NCBI GenBank assembly: GCA_033764965.1
Contig: JANRIN010000081.1
Span: 1 to 64,000, forward strand
Source: JSC-12 sp033764965
Lineage (GTDB): Bacteria > Cyanobacteriota > Cyanobacteriia > Leptolyngbyales > Leptolyngbyaceae
Length of the DNA: 64,000 nt
Direction: 5' to 3'
The stretch's first letter is position 1. Each line of letters begins with the position of its first letter. Shown here piece after piece: positions 9,078 through 18,494 of the stretch. The notes below the pieces were generated by a model. It worked only from the letters and a program-made list of their open reading frames with translations, was not told the origin of the DNA and did not search any database. Both the position numbers and the translations under genes were made by a program.

Positions 9078-9701
9078 ATGATGCAACGTGGGTGGACTCA
9101 AATAAATCAGGTTTTGTGGTTGGGAGTGGGGGCGATCGCGATCGTCGGTTGTAGCAACGATAGTCAGAAAATCGCGGCACAAATTCAGCAAGACATCACC
9201 GCCAACGGTGGCACGTCGCTCAAAACAGTAACTTGTCCCAGTGGAGTTAAGCCTGAACCGGGCAAGACCTTTGAGTGTGTGGGCGAAATGGACAATGGCT
9301 ACACGTTTACGATTACCGTGCAGCCGCAGGACGACAAAGGCACCGCTTTCACCTGGGATGTACCCCATGCCAAAGGGTTAGTTAATGTGCCCAAACTGGA
9401 GAGCGTGATTCAAGAGAATCTGTCCACCGAAATTGGCTCCAAACCTACCGTTGCTTGCGGGGGAATTTACAAAGCGGTGAAACCGGGAGAAGGATTTGAG
9501 TGCCAAATTACTTACAAGCTGCTCAAACCAGCCCCCAAACCTGCTAAATCGGCAAAAGGCAAGCCAGCCAAGGCAGAAAAGCCGATCGCAGTCACCCAAA
9601 CTGAAAAAGTAACCGTCACCACCGATGACAGCGGCAATGTCTCCTGGCAACGAGTCTTGCCCCAGATCGCCACCAAACCAAAACCCAGTTCCACCAATTA
9701 A
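9078..9701 (+). CDS. Lipoprotein with two DUF4333-like domains
   Basis: Probable exported lipoprotein. From ATG 9078 the protein opens with a short charged stretch, a hydrophobic helix and a lipobox AIVGC placing the lipidated Cys near residue 25. Two repeats of about 70 residues follow, each with paired cysteines in a C-(10-16 residues)-EC pattern (CPSGVKPEPGKTFEC; CGGIYKAVKPGEGFEC), typical of DUF4333. A Lys/Ala/Pro-rich linker (KPAPKPAKSAKGKPAKAEK) precedes the final strand region. A TTG at 9048 would add ten residues without improving the signal peptide. Function unknown. Confidence 0.75.
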   Translation: MMQRGWTQINQVLWLGVGAIAIVGCSNDSQKIAAQIQQDITANGGTSLKTVTCPSGVKPEPGKTFECVGEMDNGYTFTITVQPQDDKGTAFTWDVPHAKGLVNVPKLESVIQENLSTEIGSKPTVACGGIYKAVKPGEGFECQITYKLLKPAPKPAKSAKGKPAKAEKPIAVTQTEKVTVTTDDSGNVSWQRVLPQIATKPKPSSTN

Positions 9702-9722
9702 CTGAAATGGACAGTCGATAGA

Positions 9723-11267
9723 TCAATGCTGCTCATACCAATGCTGTAATGCTGCCCGATGAACTTCTCGCCATGCCACCTTCGCAGTTTTCGCCAGGTG
9801 AGCGCAGTCCTCGTATTCGGGCTGAACATTGGTAGGGGGACGATCGCGCCCTTCTGCCCATGCCACCTTGACCCGTACCTGCCCAAACTCCGTCTCCACG
9901 GTTTGCATCTCCCGTGGCAACACTCGCCGTTCCTGCTGCGAGCACCGAATCCCCAGGGTTGTGGTTTCTCGAAACAAAATTGCTTCACAGGTTGCTCGAT
10001 CGGCGGGACGACACACCACCGTCAACAAAATTCCAGGGCGGGACTTTTTCATCGCGATCGCTTGAGTAAACACATCCAGTGCTCCTGCCTCCAGCAATCG
10101 TTCCAGCACATACCCGATTGCCTGAGGATTCAAGTCATCAATCTGAGTTTCTAGCAGCAAGATGGTTTCGGTGGTTGAGGCAGAGGGGGATGGGGGATGG
10201 GCTTCGACGTGAGCGCTCAACCGAACGGGGAGGGGGGTGTGAGAGGGTGAGAGGGTGTGGGGGTGTGGGGGTGTGGGAGAAGTTGTTTCTCCTAGCCATA
10301 GGCGCAGGATATTTGGTAGAGCAAATTCGCTGGAGCCAGCCCCTAACCCAACTTTGTGGATCGTCATTGCTGGGGGCGCACCAAATTGATCTGCCAAAGT
10401 GGTGACGATCGCGGCTCCGGTGGGGGTCACCATTTCGCGATCAATGCCATTGCTGTAGACGGGAACCTGTCCCAATTCAAATAATTTCAGCACCGCCGGA
10501 GAAGGGACGGGTAAGCGACCGTGAGCCGCCCGAATAGTACCACCCCCGGTGGGCAACGCAGAGCACACCAGGCGATCGATGCCCAACCAGTCCAGTCCCA
10601 AACAGGTGCCAATAATGTCTACCAGCGCATCCGTTGCTCCAACTTCATGGAAATGCACCTGTTCCACCGAAACTCCATGCACCAATGCCTCTGCCTCTGC
10701 CAATTTGCGAAACACCGCCAAACTCCAGGCTGCGGCTCTGGCGGGTAATTGAGCCTTGAGAATCAAGCGTTCAATTTCGGGTAAATGCCGCACCGGAACC
10801 GAGGGGGCAGAATTTGGCTCTGTTTCGTGAGCTTGGGCGGGGTGGGAGTGGGGATGATCATGTGAGTGCGAATGAGGATGATCATGCGAGTGCGAGTGCG
10901 AGTGAGGATGGGGATGCTCATGGGAATGGTCATGGGCAGGATGGCTTTCTGGCTCCGTCAAAAATGTTGATTCTCGCCGGGAATCGCTAGGATGGTGAAA
11001 GGTTTGATCATGGGTAGGATGATCAAAGGTGTTAAAGCGATCGGGATTCACCAATTCACCCGATGCAAACACCAAATCCACATGAAACTTGGTTGCCCTC
11101 AACCCATTGCGTTGCACCGACTCTGTCCACAGTTTGTACTCTTGAGCGATTCCCAACCGTCCAAGCTGCTCGATCAAATACTCCAACGGCACACCTGCAT
11201 CCACGATCGCGCCCAGGCACATATCTCCTGCAATTCCAGTCGGGCACTGTAAGTAGGCAATTTTCAT
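9723..11267 (-). CDS. larC: Nickel-pincer cofactor synthesis protein LarC-like
   Basis: LarC inserts nickel into the pyridinium-dithiocarboxylate precursor to give the nickel-pincer nucleotide used by lactate racemase-like enzymes. The N-terminus (IAYLQCPTGIAGDMCLGAIV) and the block VHFHEVGATDALVDIIG near residue 205 are diagnostic of the family formerly UPF0272. Residues 109-147 are extremely His-rich, with Asp/Pro/Ser alternating, a plausible nickel store. A second Pro/His/Ser-rich insert is encoded by heptamer repeats at 10183-10278. At 514 residues it is longer than typical LarC (about 400-420), explained by these inserts. No larA, larB or larE is adjacent. It converges with the DUF4333-like gene. 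Confidence 0.85.
   Translation of the reverse strand: MKIAYLQCPTGIAGDMCLGAIVDAGVPLEYLIEQLGRLGIAQEYKLWTESVQRNGLRATKFHVDLVFASGELVNPDRFNTFDHPTHDQTFHHPSDSRRESTFLTEPESHPAHDHSHEHPHPHSHSHSHDHPHSHSHDHPHSHPAQAHETEPNSAPSVPVRHLPEIERLILKAQLPARAAAWSLAVFRKLAEAEALVHGVSVEQVHFHEVGATDALVDIIGTCLGLDWLGIDRLVCSALPTGGGTIRAAHGRLPVPSPAVLKLFELGQVPVYSNGIDREMVTPTGAAIVTTLADQFGAPPAMTIHKVGLGAGSSEFALPNILRLWLGETTSPTPPHPHTLSPSHTPLPVRLSAHVEAHPPSPSASTTETILLLETQIDDLNPQAIGYVLERLLEAGALDVFTQAIAMKKSRPGILLTVVCRPADRATCEAILFRETTTLGIRCSQQERRVLPREMQTVETEFGQVRVKVAWAEGRDRPPTNVQPEYEDCAHLAKTAKVAWREVHRAALQHWYEQH
10183..10278. repeat. Heptamer STRR-like repeats inside larC
   Basis: Two G-rich blocks, GGGGGAT-type units near 10183-10200 and GTGGGGG/GAGAGGGT-type units near 10231-10278, interrupt larC. 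They code for Pro/His/Ser/Thr-rich loops without breaking the frame, and the repeat unit is the same kind as in cobN. Confidence 0.75.
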
Positions 11268-11457
11268 GAGATTTCGTTGTGTCGAAGTGAAAAGTTGTGT
11301 CGAAATGAAAACCAGATAATCGGTTTTGCACCCTCCCCTCTATCATCTAACGACTTAGGAGATTGATAGGAAACAAAATACCTGTACGGGCAGGTTTAGC
11401 AACAGAGCGCTGTGTTAATGCTGAAGACTTTGACAAAACCTGCCCCTGCTCTTCCAT

Positions 11458-11505
11458 TCTCTCCCACCCCACCCCCTAACCCCCATTCCCCATCCCCCCT
11501 CCCTT
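11458..11505. repeat. C-rich STRR-like leader before the YciO-like gene
   Basis: A run of CCCCCAT/CCCCACC-type heptamers ends four bases before the ATG at 11509. It is the complement of the G-rich units found in cobN and larC. It occupies the place of a ribosome-binding site, so no Shine-Dalgarno sequence is visible for the next gene. Confidence 0.7.
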
Positions 11506-11508
11506 CTC

Positions 11509-12171
11509 ATGGCAACGATTTACACCGTTCACCCCAAAGACCCGCAAACCCGCACGATCGACCAGATTGTGAAACAACTGCGAGATGGAGCCGTTGTGCT
11601 CTATCCCACGGACACCATTTACGCGATCGGCTGTGATTTGAACTCCAAAAGCGGGATTCAACGAGTTCGCCAGATCAAACAACTTTCTAACGATAAGCCC
11701 CTCACTTTTCTTTGCCCCTCATTGTCAAACATCGCCCATTATGCGGTGGTGAGTGATGCGGCTTATCGGCTGATGCGACGACTGATTCCCGGACCCTATA
11801 CCTTTTTGCTACCCGCCACAAAATTGGTGCCGAAGGTCGTCATGAATCCCAAACGCCGCACCACAGGAATTCGGGTGCCCGACCACGCAGTTTCTCAAGC
11901 ACTGCTAAATGGGTTGGGCAATCCGATTATTTCCACGTCGGCGCATATGTTTGACGATGGCACCCCATTGGACCACAAAGTCCCCAAGCAACCCTCCAAA
12001 GTAGAACTGTTTGATTGTCTGGAGTCAATGGTGGACGTAATTGTAGACAATGACGAAGAACCTGGCTACCAAACATCCACAATTCTGGATATGACTGACG
12101 AAGAACCGATCGTGGTGCGGCGTGGCTTAGGGTGGGAAGCCGTGGAACTATGGGCAGAGGGAATTTCCTAA
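11509..12171 (+). CDS. Sua5/YciO/YrdC family protein (YciO type)
   Basis: Family of threonylcarbamoyl-AMP synthases that make the precursor of t6A on tRNA. The nucleotide/threonine-binding signature is visible as YPTDTIYAIGCD (residues 32-43), followed by KQLSNDKPL and TGIRVPDH. At 220 residues, without the C-terminal Sua5 domain, it resembles YciO, whose own role is less certain than that of TsaC. The start ATG 11509 directly follows a C-rich repeat leader, so translation may be leaderless-like or S1-dependent. Confidence 0.85.
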   Translation: MATIYTVHPKDPQTRTIDQIVKQLRDGAVVLYPTDTIYAIGCDLNSKSGIQRVRQIKQLSNDKPLTFLCPSLSNIAHYAVVSDAAYRLMRRLIPGPYTFLLPATKLVPKVVMNPKRRTTGIRVPDHAVSQALLNGLGNPIISTSAHMFDDGTPLDHKVPKQPSKVELFDCLESMVDVIVDNDEEPGYQTSTILDMTDEEPIVVRRGLGWEAVELWAEGIS

Positions 12172-12199
12172 AAAACTTCACCTCTAAATTTTGAGTTGA

Positions 12200-12925
12200 T
12201 TAAGCGGGCTGACGTGAGAACCAGAATTGGTGCCATTTTCCATTGAGTTCAAGGACTTTGAGTAACCCCAGTGCCCCGCTGCCTTGAGGTCTCCAACTTT
12301 GACCCTTGTGCTTTTGCCGGAAACCAATCACTTGGTCTACGGCGGCTCTTTCGACTCGTCCACTGCCAATCGGTTTACCCGCTTTTTGCCGTCGTTTGTA
12401 ATGGACGATCTCATGTTGGTGTTTACCCAGATAGGTCAACAACTCTTGCAACTTCTTGCGGTTGCGTGGGACGACCTGATGAGTGATGTAGTCGAGCGCC
12501 GATTGCACCTGACCTGTCCAAAGTTGAGCGAATAAGACCTTGAGATGATCTTGCTTTTCGGCTTTACTGCGGGCAGTCATGGTCATCAAGTCTCGCAGCT
12601 TCTGGGTCAGGTGATACCCGTCGAGTACTACCACAATTGACTCACCCAAGGTTTGCGTCCAACGTTTACGCATCGCGGTAGCACCGTCGCTGATAATGAC
12701 CAAAGGGAATGACCCAGACCGATTGCCGTAGACTTGTTCAACTTTGGCTTGCACAACTTGAGCTAAGGACAGGCGCAAAGCACCATCAGGACAAATTGGT
12801 GCACTCACATACTCATGCGGTGCACTTAGTGTGCTGGTTGACCAAGCCAGGTGAACCAGTGTTAGTGGGCGATGCTGATGCCCGCTTGGGTTACTTTCCA
12901 GGGAATTTGTGGCAAACAGGCGCAC
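12200..12925 (-). pseudogene. C-terminal fragment of an ISKra4-like transposase
   Basis: About 240 codons carry the second half of a DDE-type transposase: IISDGATAMRKRWTQ, VVLDGYHLTQKLRD and the end block IGSGRVERAAVDQVIG followed by a Trp/Gln-rich terminus. Transposases of this kind are usually 400-500 residues, so the N-terminal half is missing. The first residues are read through the 3' end of the amidase gene and are not transposase sequence, so the real fragment probably starts near 12890. The ISKra4 assignment rests on the GSG-V-E terminal block and is tentative; ISLre2-like is possible. Confidence 0.7.
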
Positions 12926-14684
12926 CTGGGTTGAACTTTGCCAGTGGCTGGCGACGCTTCACCAACCGCACGCCCATAAACCCAAGACCCACAATCACTA
13001 CACCTGGTATCATGCTTGGTTCTGGAATCGCCGCGTACTCAAACACCTCTCCTGGCAGTTCTGCTAGCAGTGAGGGAGGTCGTCGTACCTGGGTAGCTTG
13101 CTCAAAGGCATAAGCAAATCCCAGCAGGGTTGATTCGCTGTAAGGACGACCCGTCAAAGAGAGCGTCACTGGCAAATTTTGGGAACCGAATCCGGCTGGA
13201 ACCGTAACATCGGCAAACCCTAACAAGCTCGCAAACTCAACCTGACGAATTGGTGGTGCCCCTGGCGGACTCACAAACGTTGGGTCTGTGGTTCCCGGCA
13301 ACGGACGGGCAAAGGTACCGATCGTCGGAAACACAAACGCATCAAGATCGTTGGTATCAAAAACGTTCAACACAGTATTCCGCAGCGATGGAATAACCGT
13401 ATTAGCCACATTCAAGTACTGCGGGTTGGTCAAGCCGCCAAAAGCAACAGTGTTATCCAATGTACCAATGATTGTTGACGGGGTGGGTGAGTTTGTCACC
13501 TCTGGCGATCGCAAAATTGAAATCACGTCCTCAACCTGGTCGGGATACTCTGGTGCCAGAGTTTGGAGATACTCGTCGAGGTACGGTTTTTGTTCAGCGC
13601 GGGCGATCGTCGATGAAGCCGAGGCCATTGTTTGCAAGAAACTGTTCTCAAAGGTAATGTCGATCGTCGTTGCACCTAATCCGCGTAGCTGAGTCAGAGA
13701 AGTTTCCAGAATTTGATTCACCTCTGGATCAACCCCATTAATACCGTCGCCAAAATAGTTGCGAACTACGCCTAAGCGAGCACCTTTGAGGGCATCTGGT
13801 TTTAAGAATTGGGTGTAGTCACTGAAAAATTTATCGGGTTGGACAGTTGGAGCTGGAACGAGAGTCTCAAAGCTTGGATTATTCGGGTCAAACCCAGCCA
13901 TGGCTGCTAATGTGAGTGCGGCATCGGTCACAGTTCGCGCCATTGGTCCCGCTCCATCGCGTGACAACGCAAACGGAATGATGCCGTCTAAGCTAACCAA
14001 ACCCCGCGTCGGACGCACACCAACTAGAGCCTGGAATGAGGAGGGGGTTCGAATAGAACCCCCTGTATCGGTGCCAGTGCCAACAGTAGCAAAGCTGGCA
14101 GCGATCGCGGCTCCTGTGCCGCCGCTAGACCCTGCCGACTGGCGATTCAATTGATAAGGATTGAGGGTTTGACCACCGAGAGAACTGTAGCCAGACCCGG
14201 AGATGGCAAACTCGTCTAGCTCAGATTTTCCGAGGATAATCGCCCCAGCCTCCCGCAGCTTCTGCACAACGAACGCATCATCCGCTGGAACTGAACCAGC
14301 TAGTGCATCCGAACCTCCAGTTGTGGGTAAATCAACCGTGTCGTAATTATCTTTAAGCAGAATCGGAATACCATGCAGTGGGCTGCGCCGTCCTCGAGCG
14401 AGGCGCTCTTCATCGAGCAGGCGAGCAACCGTCAAAGCATTCGTGTTCAGTTCGCGAATGGCATTAATGGATGGACCCTGATTATCGTAGGCGGCAATTC
14501 GGTTCAAATACAGTTCCACCAGTCGTTCAGAGGTGAGTGCTCCCGAATCGATCGCCAGATTGATGTCTGCAATGGTCGCTTCCACAAGCCGAAATGTGGC
14601 AGCACTGACTGTCTCGGCTGCAAGTACAACGAAGGCAACCGGAGCGACGATCGCTGTTGCTGCCTGTTTCAAGAGAATTAGCAC
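12891..14684 (-). CDS. Secreted amidase-signature enzyme with PEP-CTERM anchor
   Basis: Amidase-signature hydrolase exported by a signal peptide (hydrophobic residues 8-28). The Ser-cisSer-Lys triad is intact by alignment with FAAH/PAM: Lys111 (IPILLKDN), cisSer186 (SAGSSGGT) and nucleophile Ser210 (GTDTGGS). The C-terminus has IPEPS, a hydrophobic helix and a VKRRQ basic end, the PEP-CTERM signal cut by exosortases. The natural substrate is unknown; amides or peptides outside the cell are likely. Start is GTG 14684 with TAGGAG seven bases ahead. About 15 residues after the basic end (to HKFPGK) look abnormal and may come from a transposase insertion just downstream. Confidence 0.85.
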   Translation of the reverse strand: MLILLKQAATAIVAPVAFVVLAAETVSAATFRLVEATIADINLAIDSGALTSERLVELYLNRIAAYDNQGPSINAIRELNTNALTVARLLDEERLARGRRSPLHGIPILLKDNYDTVDLPTTGGSDALAGSVPADDAFVVQKLREAGAIILGKSELDEFAISGSGYSSLGGQTLNPYQLNRQSAGSSGGTGAAIAASFATVGTGTDTGGSIRTPSSFQALVGVRPTRGLVSLDGIIPFALSRDGAGPMARTVTDAALTLAAMAGFDPNNPSFETLVPAPTVQPDKFFSDYTQFLKPDALKGARLGVVRNYFGDGINGVDPEVNQILETSLTQLRGLGATTIDITFENSFLQTMASASSTIARAEQKPYLDEYLQTLAPEYPDQVEDVISILRSPEVTNSPTPSTIIGTLDNTVAFGGLTNPQYLNVANTVIPSLRNTVLNVFDTNDLDAFVFPTIGTFARPLPGTTDPTFVSPPGAPPIRQVEFASLLGFADVTVPAGFGSQNLPVTLSLTGRPYSESTLLGFAYAFEQATQVRRPPSLLAELPGEVFEYAAIPEPSMIPGVVIVGLGFMGVRLVKRRQPLAKFNPGAPVCHKFPGK

Positions 14685-15081
14685 GCAGATACTCCTACTG
14701 ATTGAGCCGTCCCAGCTAGTTGTTAAACCCAGAAAATAACTTACTTTGCAGCGAGTATAGCGTTAGGGTTCTACCTGATCGAGTGGTCTGTTAAGACCGC
14801 TTCGACGAGCTGAAAACCCGCGAAATACTTGAGAACCGGGCTTTGCAGATCCGAGAGGGATCTCAAATCTGCTCTGACGGATTCCTAGCTTTTGACTTAA
14901 GTTTTGGTGAAATTGCGTGTAAATACTGTATCTGGACTAACAATTCAAACAGGGATAATTAACCAGCCAACGATTGTGAAGATTCTGTGAAGCTAATCTT
15001 TGGTTGTTAAGTGAACTACGGTTTTCGCCTGTAATTTCACTTACTTTCATGGGTATCCTTTTTTTGAGGAGTGGAACCAGG
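14685..15081. other. Intergenic region between the two divergent amidase genes
   Basis: About 400 bases separating the GTG starts of the two amidases. It must hold both promoters. Apart from a nested inverted repeat near 14845-14872, no convincing -35/-10 pair or RNA structure stands out. Confidence 0.5.
14845..14872. promoter_or_regulatory. Nested inverted repeat, possible operator
   Basis: Outer arms GCAGAT (14845-14850) and ATCTGC (14867-14872) enclose inner arms GATCC (14848-14852) and GGATC (14858-14862). The position between two divergent, related genes would suit a shared repressor or activator site. No known consensus is recognised. Confidence 0.3.
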
Positions 15082-16827
15082 GTGTTCAAGATTAATAAAC
15101 GCTTTGCTACTGTCATTGCGGCTCAAACCGCCGTGCTCTCTACCCTCTCAACGACTGCCCCCGCGATCGCGTTCACTTTAGGGCAATCAACCTCATTCCG
15201 CTTGCAAGAGGCAACTATCCCGCAGATTCAGTCTGCGTTTGAGGCAAACTTGCTGACCTCCAAGCAGTTGGTGCAACTCTACCTCAACCGAATTGAAGCC
15301 TACGATGTTTACGACAAGTCGGAGCCACAAACTAAGATTAATTCGATTCTGACGCTCAATCCGAATGCTCTGGCGGTTGCCGAAGCGCTCGATTTGGAAC
15401 GACAACAAACAGGACCAAGAAGCTTGCTCCACGGTGTTCCAATTTTGTTGAAGGACAACGTGGATACCTTCGATCTGCCAACAACTGCTGGCTCTGTGGC
15501 GTTAGCGGGTTCAATTCCGCCGGATGACGCATTCGTTACTCGGCAGTTGCGCGATGCGGGAGCAGTCATATTAGGTAAAACAAATCTGACGGAGTATGCC
15601 AATTACCTAACAACTGGAATGCCCGCAGGCTACAGTTCGCTGGGCGGCTATGTGTTTAATCCTTACAATCCAATGCCATTACAGGACGGCGATGGTAGAC
15701 CAATGCTATCTCCGGGTGGCTCCAGTGCTGGATCTGGAGCCGCGATTGCCGCCAACTTTGCCGCCGTTGCGATCGGGACTGAAACCTCTGGCTCCATTCT
15801 CAGCCCAGCCAACCAAAACTCTTTGGTAGGGATTAAACCAACGCTGGGACTTGCTAGTCGAGATGGCATCATTCCGATCGCCGCAAGCCAAGATACAGCC
15901 GGACCTTTAGCCCGAACGGTAACAGATGCCGCCATTCTGTTAGGTGCCATTACTGGCGTAGACCCTAAGGATGCTGCAACGGAGAGCAGTGCAGGCAAAA
16001 CTTATACGGATTACACGCCGTTCTTGAATGCCAATGCCCTCAGTGGAGCACGCATTGGCGTACCTAGAGAGTTTTTCTGGACAACTGGGGTATCTACAGA
16101 GCAAGCGGCGATCGCCGAAAATGCTTTGAACGTCATTCGCTCTTTAGGAGCAGAAGTGGTTGAAGCTGACATTACCACTGTTCCTTTACCCAGTTCTTCC
16201 GTGTTGAGCTACGAATTTAAGCGTGATCTGAATCTTTATCTGGCTAGCCTGGGAGAGAATGCTCCTGTTAAAAATCTGGCGGATATCATTGCTTTCAACA
16301 ACGCCAATCCAGAAGTTGCACTCAAGTATGGACAAGTCCTCGCCCTTGCATCTCAAGCCAGAGATTTAGGTCCATTCAGTGCAGACACCCAACAGTATCT
16401 CGCAGACCGCGCTCAGGATCTGTTGTTAGCAAAGGAGCAAGGAATTGATGCTTACCTGGATACATACGATCTTGATGCGATCTTTTTTCCCGGAACTCGA
16501 GGTGCCAACATTGCTGCTCGTGCAGGATACCCAAGTGTAATTGTGCCAGCGGGTTACCAGGAAAGTGGCGCTCCGTTTGGGATTACCTTCTCTGGTAAAG
16601 CTTATAGCGAACCAACTCTATTAGGACTCGCCTACGCTTTTGAGCAGGCAACGCTGTATCGCCGTCCCCCGGAGAGCGTACCTCCGCTTGTAGGTGAATC
16701 GGTAGCGGCTGTACCTGAACCCACTACGGTAGCAGGGCTGCTGCTGGGTGCGAGCGGTCTATTTGCGGCTCGTCGTCAACGTAGTAGACCTTGTGCTGTC
16801 GGCATTAAAAAGCCGCAAAAAGGCTAA
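15082..16827 (+). CDS. Second secreted amidase-signature enzyme with PEP-CTERM anchor
   Basis: Paralogue of the divergent upstream amidase. GTG 15082 is chosen because GAGGAG lies ten bases ahead and it leaves a clean signal peptide (Lys/Arg start, then hydrophobic to APAIA); ATG 15049 is the alternative. The catalytic triad is present, numbered from GTG: Lys124 (VPILLKDN), cisSer214 (PGGSSAGS) and Ser238 (GTETSGS). The C-terminus reads VPEPTTVAGLLLG then ARRQRSR, a PEP-CTERM tail. It differs from its neighbour by a short insertion before the cisSer loop (YNPMPLQDGDGRPML). Confidence 0.87.
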   Translation: MFKINKRFATVIAAQTAVLSTLSTTAPAIAFTLGQSTSFRLQEATIPQIQSAFEANLLTSKQLVQLYLNRIEAYDVYDKSEPQTKINSILTLNPNALAVAEALDLERQQTGPRSLLHGVPILLKDNVDTFDLPTTAGSVALAGSIPPDDAFVTRQLRDAGAVILGKTNLTEYANYLTTGMPAGYSSLGGYVFNPYNPMPLQDGDGRPMLSPGGSSAGSGAAIAANFAAVAIGTETSGSILSPANQNSLVGIKPTLGLASRDGIIPIAASQDTAGPLARTVTDAAILLGAITGVDPKDAATESSAGKTYTDYTPFLNANALSGARIGVPREFFWTTGVSTEQAAIAENALNVIRSLGAEVVEADITTVPLPSSSVLSYEFKRDLNLYLASLGENAPVKNLADIIAFNNANPEVALKYGQVLALASQARDLGPFSADTQQYLADRAQDLLLAKEQGIDAYLDTYDLDAIFFPGTRGANIAARAGYPSVIVPAGYQESGAPFGITFSGKAYSEPTLLGLAYAFEQATLYRRPPESVPPLVGESVAAVPEPTTVAGLLLGASGLFAARRQRSRPCAVGIKKPQKG

Positions 16828-17207
16828 ATACCAGCGATCGCTCGATCGTGGACATTGCGTTAATATGCGGATTCAACAGCCACAGCTATCTCAGCAAACA
16901 ATTTCGCTGCTTTGATTTTTATACTCATCGCAAAAGTGGGATACACTCACGGCGATGCTGTTTTACGAGCATCCCCTAGACCTGTTGCTTTATAAGGTAA
17001 AGCAACTCTATTCTCTTGCTGTAGTCAAAGATGATACTCAATTGTCGAGTCTCAAATTAATTGCGTCCATAGCAACTTTTGATGCTGGTAGCGAAATATT
17101 GCTTAACCTGGATTATTCACGAACCGCTGAAACCTTGATGGCAGAAACACCTCAAAAAACAGTCTGTTTTTCCAGGCAAATTGCCAAGTTGACTTCTTAG
17201 TGCATCT
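16828..17207. other. Intergenic region after the second amidase
   Basis: About 380 bases. An 81-codon open frame (16955-17200) is present but lacks a ribosome site and recognisable similarity, so it is not called. No terminator hairpin with a T run was found after the amidase. Confidence 0.5.
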
Positions 17208-17893
17208 TCAGGAGACCTTTTTTGCGACAGGGGCTAACAAGGGACAGCCAAAATAATCACAGGCTCTAGTTTCTAACTGTTGTGCCGTCAATGTGCCATC
17301 GGGTTCAACAATCGCTCGTTTGGCATGAATCCATTTGGGTTCAATCGCATTCAACCAAGGACTCTTAACAAGCAATTTACACTCAATCAACCGGACTCCC
17401 ATTCCAGAGTGCTTGACTTGTCGATTGTGATTGCGAATCCATTGCTGGACTTGTTTGGATAAGTACCACGTTGCATAATCCTAAATCAGTGGCATCACCC
17501 ATTTGCCCATCGCCCCCACTTGCCCGATGACCCACTCCCAAAAACTGGCAACCGACTCCACCAGACCTCATCGAGAAATCCTAAAATCCAGTCCGAGTGT
17601 TGCCTACTCAGAGCGATGAGTCGGTTGCGTTGGCGCTTTTTTAGCTCATACTGCGGGTCGGGTGAGACAATCTATGCTTTGGCTCGACTCCAGGTAACAT
17701 CCAGTGCTGGCAGCACTTTCTCAACTGTAGTGCGACTGACTTGTTTGGTGGTAATGCCCCGCTCCCAACACACTGCGGCGATCAAGTCCAAAGTCCAAGT
17801 CGAACGAGATTTTCCGAACTGTCAACGCAGTCCTTGCTCTAGCGTGACTCGTTCGGTGTCATCTAGTGGATGGACGTAAAGGGGGGCAAGCAT
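17208..17893 (-). pseudogene. Degenerate IS630-like transposase
   Basis: Reading the minus strand from an ATG at 17893 gives an IS630-type helix-turn-helix start (LYVHPLDDTERVTLEQGL), then an in-frame stop, a middle segment with CWERGITTKQVSRTTVEKVL, a second stop and DEVWWSRLP. After a frame change the typical C-terminus follows: TWYLSKQVQQWI, then KSPWLNAIEPKWIHAKRAIV (17208-17402). At least two stops and one frameshift make it inactive. It lies downstream of the amidase pair. Confidence 0.85.
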
Positions 17894-18494
17894 AAAGGCT
17901 TGAAGGCGGATGTAAGGTGATATTCTCAGGCTAATTCTTCTCTCCTTTGCTTGCACACCAGATCCGCTGAGATCGTGATAGGAAGCCTTATGACAGCTCT
18001 AGAACTGTCCTAGTGTAAATTTATGTAAAGCATACTTGTAAAGTATCATCTTCGAAAAAATGGCTAAAGAAAGCAGGTTTTGTCTAGCCAGTTTAGATCT
18101 GCTTGGTTTGAAATCGATTAACCGCAGTAACATTAACAACTGAGGTGAGACCGCTGCTTTACTGGCACAAACTCCACGCTTTCTTGTCTCTGTAATGAGA
18201 TAAGGGTTATAGACCTCGCTCGAAGAAAAGCAATTCCATTAAATGGTTTTGTGCACTTACACCAGAAGTTTGCTTCCATTGAAGAAACTGAGTGAGGGAA
18301 GTTACCAGAGTGCATCCTGGTTCTGTAAGACTAGAGTTGAGACAGTTTTTCAAAAGCCCTTGCTAAACGGGGTCTGGCACTGAGTAATTGTACGCGTTGC
18401 AAAAGTTGGATGCCCCCAGTTACTCAGACTTATAACTTCTTCTACTTGAACGTAGAAAGACTCATGGGAGCAAATAGATCAAGGAATCAGAATT
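17894..18494. other. Intergenic region, no gene recognised
   Basis: About 600 bases between the IS630-like remnant and a small hypothetical gene. Some of it may be further element debris. I see no RNA gene, clear promoter or terminator. Confidence 0.4.

Noticed and set aside
9759..10154. 131-codon plus-strand frame opposite larC
   Set aside because: Shadow of larC on the other strand; larC has clear family motifs.
16955..17200. 81-codon open frame after the second amidase
   Set aside because: No ribosome site, no recognisable family and unremarkable composition in a decayed region; kept only as an intergenic note.
18133..18315. 60-codon open frame on the minus strand
   Set aside because: Composition and lack of any start signal suggest chance; no similarity recognised.
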